From contig NZ_WMDQ01000006.1 of NCBI RefSeq assembly GCF_009707955.1, forward strand, positions 1 to 64,000: 64,000 bases of DNA, read 5' to 3'. The position numbers and the translations under genes are program-made. The notes below the pieces were generated by a model. That model saw only the letters and a program-made list of their open reading frames with translations, ran no database searches and was not told the origin of the DNA. Position 1 is the stretch's first letter. Each line of letters starts with the position of its first letter. Of this stretch, positions 52,348 to 60,188 are shown in pieces. The DNA is from Flavobacterium sp. LC2016-13 (GTDB taxonomy: Bacteria > Bacteroidota > Bacteroidia > Flavobacteriales > Flavobacteriaceae).

Positions 52348-52983
52348 TTAGTTAATCAGTTTTTTTAATTCTGAAAGCGATCTTATTATATTGGCATTGT
52401 CAGGATAAATGTTATCTCTGTCAATTACATAAGAAGTAATTCCCAATTCACGCGCGGGTTTTAAATCTAACTTAAAAGAATCTCCGATGTATAAAATGTC
52501 TTTTGGATTTATATTTATTTTATCGAGTGCTTTTTTGTAGAATTCTGTTGATGGTTTTGAAATTCCAATTTCTTCAGAAACAAAAATATCTGAAAAAATG
52601 GGTCCAAAATATTCGTTCAATTTATCTTTTAGTGAAGAATTAAAATTAGAAATGATTCCAATTGGGATTTCAATTTCATTCAGCACTTTTGTGTCTTCAA
52701 ATTTTTCCCATGGTAAATATGAACACGATTTAAAAATGGCGTTTAGTAATTCTTCATTCGGAACAATTCCTAAGGAATAAAGCAATTCTGCATTAAAACT
52801 AGTGTAAAAATCAGCATTTGTTCTATCCGGAAATTTAATTACTTCTGATAATACTTTATGATTGTATTTAAGTTTATCCACAGCAATAACATGCCCGAAA
52901 CTGTTTAGGGTTTCGTTTATTTTTGTAACTAATTCGGGTTTGTACAAAATAGTTCCTGCAACGTCTAATAATAAATACTTCAT
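52348..52983 (-). CDS. HAD-superfamily hydrolase with DxAGT motif
   Basis: The 211-residue protein has HAD motif I as LLLDVAGTILYKPE: nucleophile D7, but the general acid/base position is A9 instead of aspartate. Motif II is GIISNFNSS, motif III K in ISKPSTEFYKKAL, motif IV YIGDSFKLDLKPARELG. DxA occurs in phosphonoacetaldehyde hydrolase, where no second aspartate is needed; classic phosphatases have DxD. The cap is small. It is translationally close to the ATP-grasp gene (1 base apart) and to the NeuD-like gene (1 base). Its substrate is unknown. Confidence 0.82.
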   Translation of the reverse strand: MKYLLLDVAGTILYKPELVTKINETLNSFGHVIAVDKLKYNHKVLSEVIKFPDRTNADFYTSFNAELLYSLGIVPNEELLNAIFKSCSYLPWEKFEDTKVLNEIEIPIGIISNFNSSLKDKLNEYFGPIFSDIFVSEEIGISKPSTEFYKKALDKININPKDILYIGDSFKLDLKPARELGITSYVIDRDNIYPDNANIIRSLSELKKLIN

Positions 52984-53961
52984 TTAATAAATTATATGTT
53001 GAGATTTATTATTATTTAAATCTGCTTCATTTTCTGCATTAGGATATATAACGTCGTACAACAATCTTACAGCAATTCCGTCAATCGTTTTTACTTCGTC
53101 CGGCTCTTGATTTAGTAAATATTCCTGAATGGTATATTTTACATCCTGAAATCCTAAATTGTGTCTTATCGAATTTGTTCCTGAAATTCTGCAGTTTACT
53201 TCAAAGGGAATAATTTCTCCTTTAGAAGTTACTATCGATTGTAAATTTATGCTTCCGACTAATCCTTTTACCTGAATCATTTTTTCGATGATATTTCTTA
53301 ATTGATCGTCGTATAATCTTGTGGTTTGCGATTTTGAAGTTGCTCCATTGCTTAATTCTCTTTGCATTGTAAACAAGCCGTGCAGACTGCCGTCTTTTTT
53401 AACGTAGAAAGCGGTTGTAATTTCAATGCCTTTATGCAATGGCTGAATCATAAAATCATCTGAAAAGCTTTTTGGGTTTTCGGGATTTAGGTGAATTCCT
53501 CTTGATCCTCTTCCTTCACGTGGTTTTACGATTATATCATTTATTTCATTTTTAAACTCGCTTGGCAACCATGATTGTGAAAACGGAATATTTAATGATT
53601 TATGATGCTGAAAGGTTAAATATTTATCGAGATATATTTTTGCCGTTTCGTGGTTGCTTGCCACAACTTTTGCTTTTAGATCAGCCTGATGTAGTGCGAG
53701 ATAATAAATTTCGTAATCTGTTGTGGGAATAATTAAATCGACTTTCTCTTTTTCGACAATGTTTTGAATTGTAGCAATGTAATTTTCAGCATAAGAATAA
53801 GGAACCTGATAGGTAAAATCGCAAAGATGATTTCCTGCTGTAAAAGAAGCAATGTCTGTTCCTATTACAACAATATTAAGATCGAGTGATTTTATATTTC
53901 GTAAAACGCCTTGTCCGACATTTCCGCCGGTTCCGGTAACTAAAATTACTTTTTTTTCCAT
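52984..53961 (-). CDS. ATP-grasp ligase-like protein
   Basis: The 325-residue protein has an N-terminal pre-ATP-grasp Rossmann domain (VILVTGTGGNVGQGVLRNI, about 1-110) and an ATP-grasp domain with IIVKPREGRGSRGIHL (ATP lysine and glycine loop), GLVGSINLQSIVTSKGEIIP and FEVNCRISGTNSIRHN as the metal and phosphate site. The family includes carbamoyl-phosphate synthase-like and amino-acid ligases that make amide bonds with ATP. In a sugar locus an N-acylation with an amino acid or a carbamoylation are both possible. It overlaps the SDR gene by 16 bases. Confidence 0.83.
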   Translation of the reverse strand: MEKKVILVTGTGGNVGQGVLRNIKSLDLNIVVIGTDIASFTAGNHLCDFTYQVPYSYAENYIATIQNIVEKEKVDLIIPTTDYEIYYLALHQADLKAKVVASNHETAKIYLDKYLTFQHHKSLNIPFSQSWLPSEFKNEINDIIVKPREGRGSRGIHLNPENPKSFSDDFMIQPLHKGIEITTAFYVKKDGSLHGLFTMQRELSNGATSKSQTTRLYDDQLRNIIEKMIQVKGLVGSINLQSIVTSKGEIIPFEVNCRISGTNSIRHNLGFQDVKYTIQEYLLNQEPDEVKTIDGIAVRLLYDVIYPNAENEADLNNNKSQHIIY

Positions 53962-54782
53962 TCTAAATATTGTTTCAAACCTTTTTCGAGTTCGATTTCA
54001 GGTTGCCAATCTAACGTTTTTTGAGTCATTTTATTATTGTAATGAAATGACGGCGAATTATCCTGATTGATATAATCTATTGCTGAATTAGTTTGTTTTG
54101 AAATTATTTTTGCTACTTCATCATTAGAATATTCTTTTGATGAAACTCCCAAAACAGGAAAACTAATCTTCGATTTATAATCTATTGTTTTTTCAATTAA
54201 ACGTACTGCATCGCTGATATGAATGTAATTCTGAAATCTGCTTCCATTTCCCCAAACCTGAATCGTTTTATGCTCTAATGCCTGATTGCAATAGTTGGGT
54301 ATTAAGGTATTCTCTTTCATTCCGTTTCCGTATAATGACGAAAAACGTATAATAACTGAATCCGGATTTTGACTTACTTCGTTCTCTCCAAACAGTTTTG
54401 ACAACGCATAATCTGTTTCCGGATTATGAATTGACTGTTCGTTTACAACCTCTTTTTGGTTGCCAAAAATCGAGACCGAAGAAACATAAATACTTTTAAT
54501 TGTCGCGAATTTTTTAACAATTTTTTTTGTAAAATTCACATTTGTTTCAATTAATGCAGATTTGTTAATATTTGTTGTTCCTGAAGATACTGCTGCGTGG
54601 CACATAATTATGACATCCGGCACAATATCGACCAAATCTAATTGATTAAAACAGGTTATATTTTTCTTAAACACAACGTCTTTTTCAGTATTATATAATC
54701 CGAAAACGGTATGGTTTTCAGCTAACTTATTAGCTAAATGAGTTCCCAAAAATCCGTATATTCCTGTAATTAGTATTTTCAT
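53946..54782 (-). CDS. NAD-dependent epimerase/dehydratase (extended SDR)
   Basis: The 278-residue protein has the NAD-binding motif ILITGIYGFLGTHLA and a short central region with IYVSSVSIFG. The catalytic Y-x3-K is in NPETDYALSKLFGE. The C-terminal part includes VWGNGSRFQNYIHISDAVRLI, the usual sugar-nucleotide site of epimerases. It is shorter than UDP-galactose epimerases (about 330). It could be an epimerase, reductase or dehydratase. It overlaps the acyltransferase gene by 4 bases. Confidence 0.83.
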   Translation of the reverse strand: MKILITGIYGFLGTHLANKLAENHTVFGLYNTEKDVVFKKNITCFNQLDLVDIVPDVIIMCHAAVSSGTTNINKSALIETNVNFTKKIVKKFATIKSIYVSSVSIFGNQKEVVNEQSIHNPETDYALSKLFGENEVSQNPDSVIIRFSSLYGNGMKENTLIPNYCNQALEHKTIQVWGNGSRFQNYIHISDAVRLIEKTIDYKSKISFPVLGVSSKEYSNDEVAKIISKQTNSAIDYINQDNSPSFHYNNKMTQKTLDWQPEIELEKGLKQYLEWKKK

Positions 54783-55897
54783 AAATTCCCACTAACGATT
54801 GGTGAAACTTTGTGTTTTAATTTTAGAAAATACAATTCTATATATTTATATGAGAAGTAACTCAGTAAAACTGTCATACCGATAATTAGAATATAGTAAG
54901 CCAAATTTGCTCCTATAAAAGATGTAATATGCATTTGATCTACCAGAGAAAAAGAAAAATACATTACTAATGGATGGTACATGTAAATGCCGTATGACCA
55001 TTTTCCCAGAACTGAAAACAATTTTATTTCTACCTTATTTTCGATAAACAATAAAATCAATAATCCGAAACTTAATCCTAAAGTTATGTGTGAGATTTCA
55101 AAAAACAAATGAATCAATATTGAAAATAGGATTAATGCAATTAGAAATTTATTGGTTATTAATTTTTGAACAACGTCTTTATAATTTCTGTAAATTATTG
55201 CTATAACTCCTCCAATTGCCATAAAATCAATATTGAATGAAGATAGAAATGCCTGAAGATAAGGGAATGAGGCAAAAGAATTAATTTTATAATTAATTGC
55301 AGTCATTACAATGATTATCAGCAACAAAACAATCCATAAAATATTTGAAAAAAACTTCACTATCCACGGCCATATAAAATAAAATTGTTCTTCGACACTT
55401 ACGCTCCAGGATTGAGATGCACCAGCAACCGGGCCAAAAATTTGTAAAGCTACATTTGAGAAAAAGAAAACAAACAATAACAAATTTTTGCCATATATTA
55501 AGTTTTCAATCTTTTCATTATAAAATGTTTGAGCTTCAAAAAAATGTGGAAACAATTTATAGATGAAGGGTAATAGAAAGAAACCAACTCCTAAAATAAT
55601 AAAATACAAAGGCCATATTCTTAAAATCCTACGACCATAAAACTTAGAAACTGAAATTTTTCCTGTAACTATTTTTTCTTCTAATAATAGATAAGTAATT
55701 AAAAATCCGGATAATACAAAAAACAGATAAACTCCATTTTTACCTAAATTTTCTATAAAACTTTTTATTACACTAACATCGAGTAACGAACTTATTCCTA
55801 AACGGTGTTTGTATAATTCAATATGATGAAAAACAACAGCCAGGGCTGCAAAGGCTCTTAGCTCATTTAAACCACTAAAAAATAGTTTATTTTGCAT
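54779..55897 (-). CDS. Acyltransferase 3 family membrane protein
   Basis: The 372-residue reading starts at the ATG at 55897 (a GTG three codons earlier is also possible). About 10 membrane helices follow LNELRAFAALAVVFHHIELY, FFVLSGFLITYLLLEE, YGRRILRIWPLYFII and SWSVSVEEQFYFIWPW, the signature of large OafA/NolX-type acyltransferases. Its second member in the locus is at 34218-35297. The two differ enough to suggest different acceptors. It overlaps the HTTM-DCC gene by about 11 bases. Confidence 0.88.
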   Translation of the reverse strand: MQNKLFFSGLNELRAFAALAVVFHHIELYKHRLGISSLLDVSVIKSFIENLGKNGVYLFFVLSGFLITYLLLEEKIVTGKISVSKFYGRRILRIWPLYFIILGVGFFLLPFIYKLFPHFFEAQTFYNEKIENLIYGKNLLLFVFFFSNVALQIFGPVAGASQSWSVSVEEQFYFIWPWIVKFFSNILWIVLLLIIIVMTAINYKINSFASFPYLQAFLSSFNIDFMAIGGVIAIIYRNYKDVVQKLITNKFLIALILFSILIHLFFEISHITLGLSFGLLILLFIENKVEIKLFSVLGKWSYGIYMYHPLVMYFSFSLVDQMHITSFIGANLAYYILIIGMTVLLSYFSYKYIELYFLKLKHKVSPIVSGNL

Positions 55898-57773
55898 TAG
55901 CTTCACTCTTCAAAATCGCTTGCATTTTATCATTCCAATAAAAAGCAGCCGAGTCTTTTACTATTTTACAAGTACCTACTTTTACCCAAGGTTTAGCGAT
56001 TTGTTTTTTAAGAAAATCTTTTTCCCAATTTTCCTGAGTAACTATTTCCTTTACATAAAAAGTGTACTCAACAATAGGTTTATTATTCGTTTTTTGATAA
56101 TATTTTAAATAGGGAACTATTCCGGTTTTAAAATTTTCTAAATCAAATTGAGGTTGATTTACTCTAAATGTATAATTTACCCATAAAGCTCCGTTAGCGT
56201 AACTATTCTTTACAAGGCCATCATTATCTAATAAAGGAACTAATGTTTTCTCATTCTTATCTGTTATGCCTTCAATTTTAAAAATATGATTGTATTTATT
56301 AAAATGAATGTTATACATAAACACAGGATGATGTGTTAATCCCAGAAAACTTTTATAACTGCCTTGCATTGGCTCATAAAAAACTTTGGCTATTTTATTT
56401 ATGTAATTTACTTTTGGAAAATGATCTTGAATAGTTGGCGTAAACCAAATCATAAGTAGTTGTCCAAATACAACAATAATAATTATTGCTTTCCAAAAAA
56501 ATTGAGTTATACTTAACCTGTTCAAACCTTTTATCAAAAAATCCTGATCTTCAGTAATCGGTTTGCTGTAAACCGGAATCGAACAATTATCAACCGTACA
56601 TCTTTCAGTAAGACGATTCCCTGCAATATACGTATACAATTTTTTACCTAGAAACGAAATACCCGGCAAACTTCCTATTAACCCTAAAGGATAGGTGTAT
56701 AATAATGATTTAAATAATTCGATATATGCCCAATATCCAACTGATATTTTTCCATTTGTGCTTAAACCATGAATGTTTAATAATAAAACTTCCTGATCAA
56801 ATTTTTTAAGTACCTCATTAGTTAGATAATTATCCTGAACAGTTTGACAACTAATTGCATTAAAAATATCAAAATGATTTATAATTATTACAACTTTATG
56901 ACATAAAGGACATTCTGAATCGTAATAAAAATTATAAATTGGTTTCTTGAATTTTAATTTTTGAGCTATTTTCCCCCAAAAAGAAACTGGAACTAAAAGC
57001 AAATATATTGAAATATAAGTAAGGGCAAATAATGGTATTGGATAAGCTATTAAAATACCAAAGTGAAAAAAGGCGCCTAAAATAAATAATGGAAATCTCC
57101 ATTTTTTTAGCCAAAATATAAATATAAAACTTGCTTCAAAAACCAGTACTAAATAACCTAAAAATTTAACGAGCCATTCTTGATTTAGTAAAAAAGAAGT
57201 ATCATTCCAAGTCACCATTGGTAAACTTGATGGTAACCAAACGCCTAGACCGTCCATCCACATTTTACTGGAAACCTTATAAAAAATAGAATCAATATAA
57301 ACCAAGCCAATTGCAATAAAGACAACAATTAAATAATTAATTTGCAAAACTTTATTATCGACCTCATATTTTTTATAAATGGTAGAGAATTTAAGTTTTT
57401 GCAGCAAGTTATCTAATGACAAAACTCTCGAAATTGGCATAAACATCAGCAAAAAGTTTATGCCCACGTAAACATAAAAAACATGGTATTCAAACTGTGT
57501 CGCTGAACTGAATATAATAACTGAAAATATATAGTTAACGATTGTAGCAAAACGAGTGCACAATCCTAAAAGAATCAATAAAACAACCGGAAACCAGAAA
57601 TAAAAAATAAATGAAACATCTAATTCCCCTGTATTTACAAATGGAACTTTATCATAAATAATATTTCTGAATTTATATAATTGCAAGAGCTCACAGAATA
57701 AAACGAAAGAATAAAATATCCTGAATATCGAAAGTCCTGTTGCGTTAACTTTTAAATTAAATATTTTAAACAT
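55887..57773 (-). CDS. HTTM (VKGC-like) membrane protein fused to a DCC1-like thioredoxin-fold domain
   Basis: The 628-residue protein has an N-terminal multi-pass domain (about 1-270) starting NATGLSIFRIFYSFVLFCELL, typical of HTTM proteins related to vitamin K-dependent gamma-carboxylase. After it, YNFYYDSECPLCHKVVIIIN at 280-299 is a DUF393/DCC1-like thioredoxin-fold motif with CPLC (C288, C291) and further cysteines C392/C397. A second membrane segment (about 418-440) and a large extracytoplasmic C-terminal domain (about 450-628) follow. HTTM and DCC proteins often occur side by side; a single chain with both is unusual. Biochemical role unknown; in this locus an oxidation or cofactor-related modification of the glycan is one guess. 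Confidence 0.78.
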   Translation of the reverse strand: MFKIFNLKVNATGLSIFRIFYSFVLFCELLQLYKFRNIIYDKVPFVNTGELDVSFIFYFWFPVVLLILLGLCTRFATIVNYIFSVIIFSSATQFEYHVFYVYVGINFLLMFMPISRVLSLDNLLQKLKFSTIYKKYEVDNKVLQINYLIVVFIAIGLVYIDSIFYKVSSKMWMDGLGVWLPSSLPMVTWNDTSFLLNQEWLVKFLGYLVLVFEASFIFIFWLKKWRFPLFILGAFFHFGILIAYPIPLFALTYISIYLLLVPVSFWGKIAQKLKFKKPIYNFYYDSECPLCHKVVIIINHFDIFNAISCQTVQDNYLTNEVLKKFDQEVLLLNIHGLSTNGKISVGYWAYIELFKSLLYTYPLGLIGSLPGISFLGKKLYTYIAGNRLTERCTVDNCSIPVYSKPITEDQDFLIKGLNRLSITQFFWKAIIIIVVFGQLLMIWFTPTIQDHFPKVNYINKIAKVFYEPMQGSYKSFLGLTHHPVFMYNIHFNKYNHIFKIEGITDKNEKTLVPLLDNDGLVKNSYANGALWVNYTFRVNQPQFDLENFKTGIVPYLKYYQKTNNKPIVEYTFYVKEIVTQENWEKDFLKKQIAKPWVKVGTCKIVKDSAAFYWNDKMQAILKSEANAK

Positions 57774-57774
57774 A

Positions 57775-59043
57775 TTATTTTACAGTCCAGTCTAGTTGTG
57801 GTCTAATCATTCCGTTTACTTTTCCTAAATATCCAGATTCGCGCTTTATATCCTTCACCTCAAAAGTTAGTAATTCTTCATCATGAAATAAAGGTCGCAT
57901 ATCTTCTGTAAAGAAATAACAATGTATTTGGTAAACATCGTCGTTAAGGAAATTAGCCGGAATTTGACAGCTTATATCTGTAGTCTCGCCTGTAGGACAA
58001 TCAAATTTACCACCAGAACCAAAGACAACATCGCCTTTTATCGTTAGTAAATCAAATCCGATTGAAATTCGTTCGTTCTCTGTTTGATTTACAACTTTCA
58101 TTCTAAAATCAATTAAGGAAGCAACATCTATAATTTCATCTTTATCTGTTGTAGAAGCATTTTCTATAGCTGCATACATGATTTTGATGTCTTTGTTTCC
58201 TTTTGCATTTTCTATAGAATCAAAACTAATTTTACGCTCAGAGAAAGAACTGCTTTGCAAATAGTCTGATATTATCTTTGTAGGGCTACCATCTCCAAAA
58301 ATGCTTCCGTTATGCATACTGATAACTCTTGTACATAATGTTTCGACTGCAGCCATATTGTGGCTCACAAACAAAACGGTACGCCCCTGACCTTTAGAAA
58401 TATCCTGCATTTTACCAATAGCTTTCTTTTGAAATTCAGCATCACCAACGGCCAAAACCTCATCTATAACCAAAATTTCAGGTTCCAGAAAAGCAGCTAC
58501 TGCAAATGCCAAACGAACTGTCATACCGCTACTGTATCTTTTTACCGGAGTATCGATGTAGCGCTCACAACCCGAAAATTCTATAATCTCATCGATTTTA
58601 GAAGCGATTTCTTTTTTGGTCATTCCGAGAATAGCGCCGTTTAAGAAAATATTTTCACGCCCGGTCATTTCACCGTGAAAACCGGTTCCTACTTCAAGAA
58701 GCGAAGCAATACGCCCACGCGATTTTATACTTCCTGTAGTTGGCGCTGTTACTTTTGATAATATTTTTAAAAGAGTTGATTTTCCTGCGCCATTTTTCCC
58801 AATGATTCCAAGAACTTCTCCACGTTCTACTTCAAAATTAATATTCTGCAATGCCCAAACGTAATCAGAAGTTCCTTTTGTAGAACGATCATTAACGTCA
58901 CCTATTTTTAAATACGGATTTTCTTTGCCACGTATCTGATGCCACCATCTGTTTAGATCGTGAGCCAAAGTACCTGTTCCTACTTGTCCTAAACGATATT
59001 GTTTAGAAACATTTTCGGCTTTTAATATTATATCTTTTTTCAA
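57775..59043 (-). CDS. Polysaccharide ABC exporter ATP-binding protein (Wzt, with C-terminal extension)
   Basis: Wzt drives export of a finished undecaprenyl-linked glycan. The 422-residue protein, from a TTG start, has Walker A GKNGAGKST (82-90), a TGRENIFLNG segment, the YSSGM signature (170-174), and Walker B ILVIDEVLAVGD (190-201). The last 150 residues (about 270-422) form a beta-rich domain (IMYAAIENASTTDKDEIIDV onwards), as in Wzt proteins that recognise a capped, non-reducing end of the O-antigen. It lies 55 bases after wzm. Confidence 0.9.
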   Translation of the reverse strand: MKKDIILKAENVSKQYRLGQVGTGTLAHDLNRWWHQIRGKENPYLKIGDVNDRSTKGTSDYVWALQNINFEVERGEVLGIIGKNGAGKSTLLKILSKVTAPTTGSIKSRGRIASLLEVGTGFHGEMTGRENIFLNGAILGMTKKEIASKIDEIIEFSGCERYIDTPVKRYSSGMTVRLAFAVAAFLEPEILVIDEVLAVGDAEFQKKAIGKMQDISKGQGRTVLFVSHNMAAVETLCTRVISMHNGSIFGDGSPTKIISDYLQSSSFSERKISFDSIENAKGNKDIKIMYAAIENASTTDKDEIIDVASLIDFRMKVVNQTENERISIGFDLLTIKGDVVFGSGGKFDCPTGETTDISCQIPANFLNDDVYQIHCYFFTEDMRPLFHDEELLTFEVKDIKRESGYLGKVNGMIRPQLDWTVK

Positions 59044-59098
59044 TTTTCAGTTGTATTTTTTTAGTTATGAATTATTTAAAATCTTTCAGAATTCTAAA

Positions 59099-59965
59099 TT
59101 AAACGGTATCAATAAAGCTTTTCTCCGTTTTATTGAAAACCAAAAGTCCTATAAAAAATACTGCAACGGTCAATACAAAAGTATAACATAACCCTAAAAC
59201 TGATATTCCTCCAACATTAAGAAGCATATAACGAGAAGTTTCGATTGTATAAGCTAATGGATTGTATTCTACTAACCAGCCAAACTTTGGTAATTTCTCT
59301 TTTATTAATTCCATTGGATACATTACAGCAGATAAATACATTAATAATTGTATCCCGAAACCTAACAGATTACTAAAATCACGATATTTAGTTACCACCG
59401 AAGAAATTAGCATTCCAAGTCCTAAACCAAGAAATCCCATAACAATAATCAACAGAGGAAAAAATACAACCAGACCATTTAAGCTTAAGTCTTTTCCGAT
59501 TATGTAGTAATAGCAATAGAAAGCAATAAAAATAAAAAATTGTATTCCGAACTTGATTAAATTAGAAATTACTACAGATAGTGGTGTAATAATTCTTGGG
59601 AAATATACTTTACCAAATATTGCTGCATTAGACTTAAAAGTATCTGAAGTTCCGTTAAGACATGAAGTAAAATAATTCCAAACTGTAATTCCGGCAAGGT
59701 TGAATAAAAATGGAGGAACTGTTCCTGTATTTATTCCTGCAACGTTATTAAAAATTATAGTAAATGTTATCGCAGTAAACAATGGTTGTATTAAATACCA
59801 AAGCGGACCTAATACTGTTTGTTTATATACGGTAATAACATCGCGTTTTACAAATAGAAACAGTAAATCACGATATTGCCAAACTTCTTTAAGGTTGAGG
59901 GAGAAGAATTTATTTTTGGGTGTTATTTCAAACAACCAATCATTCGAATTATTTGTAGTGTTCAT
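59099..59965 (-). CDS. Polysaccharide ABC exporter permease (Wzm)
   Basis: The 288-residue ABC-2 type permease has six membrane helices, an N-terminal amphipathic helix (NLKEVWQYRDLLFLFVKRD) and the loop SSVVTKYRDFSNLLGFGIQLLMYLSAVMYPM typical of Wzm/TagG. With Wzt it forms the inner-membrane exporter for the lipid-linked polymer. It starts a new transcription unit: a terminator separates it from the dehydratase gene and a -7 element precedes it at 60009-60016. Confidence 0.92.
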   Translation of the reverse strand: MNTTNNSNDWLFEITPKNKFFSLNLKEVWQYRDLLFLFVKRDVITVYKQTVLGPLWYLIQPLFTAITFTIIFNNVAGINTGTVPPFLFNLAGITVWNYFTSCLNGTSDTFKSNAAIFGKVYFPRIITPLSVVISNLIKFGIQFFIFIAFYCYYYIIGKDLSLNGLVVFFPLLIIVMGFLGLGLGMLISSVVTKYRDFSNLLGFGIQLLMYLSAVMYPMELIKEKLPKFGWLVEYNPLAYTIETSRYMLLNVGGISVLGLCYTFVLTVAVFFIGLLVFNKTEKSFIDTV

Positions 59966-60008
59966 TTTATGTTTTTCATTACAATTTGGGGTGTAATAAT
60001 TTGTGCCC

Positions 60009-60016
60009 CAAAATTA
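60009..60016 (-). promoter_or_regulatory. Promoter -7 element (TAATTTTG) for the wzm operon
   Basis: TAATTTTG on the minus strand matches TAnnTTTG and predicts a start near 60002, 37 bases before the wzm ATG. It lies downstream of the terminator at 60122-60152, which fits an independent transcript from wzm onward. Confidence 0.5.
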
Positions 60017-60121
60017 GAAATAAAGGTCAATTTTCCTAACTGTTTATACATTATTATTGCAAAATCTTTTATGTGGTAAATTAGTAGGATTTTTACCCGA
60101 TTGTGAATTGTTTTAAAAAGC

Positions 60122-60152
60122 AAAAAAGGCGTTTTTATAAAAAAACACCTTT
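60122..60152 (-). terminator. Intrinsic terminator after the FlaA1/CapD-type gene
   Basis: On the minus strand AAAGGTGTTTTT pairs with AAAAACGCCTTT (arms 60152-60141 and 60136-60125, one G-U pair) and is followed by further T residues. It separates the rfbD-rfbA-dehydratase group from the wzm-wzt operon. Confidence 0.75.
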
Positions 60153-60188
60153 CTAATTATTTGATTGTAAATTTAAATCTATGAATAG

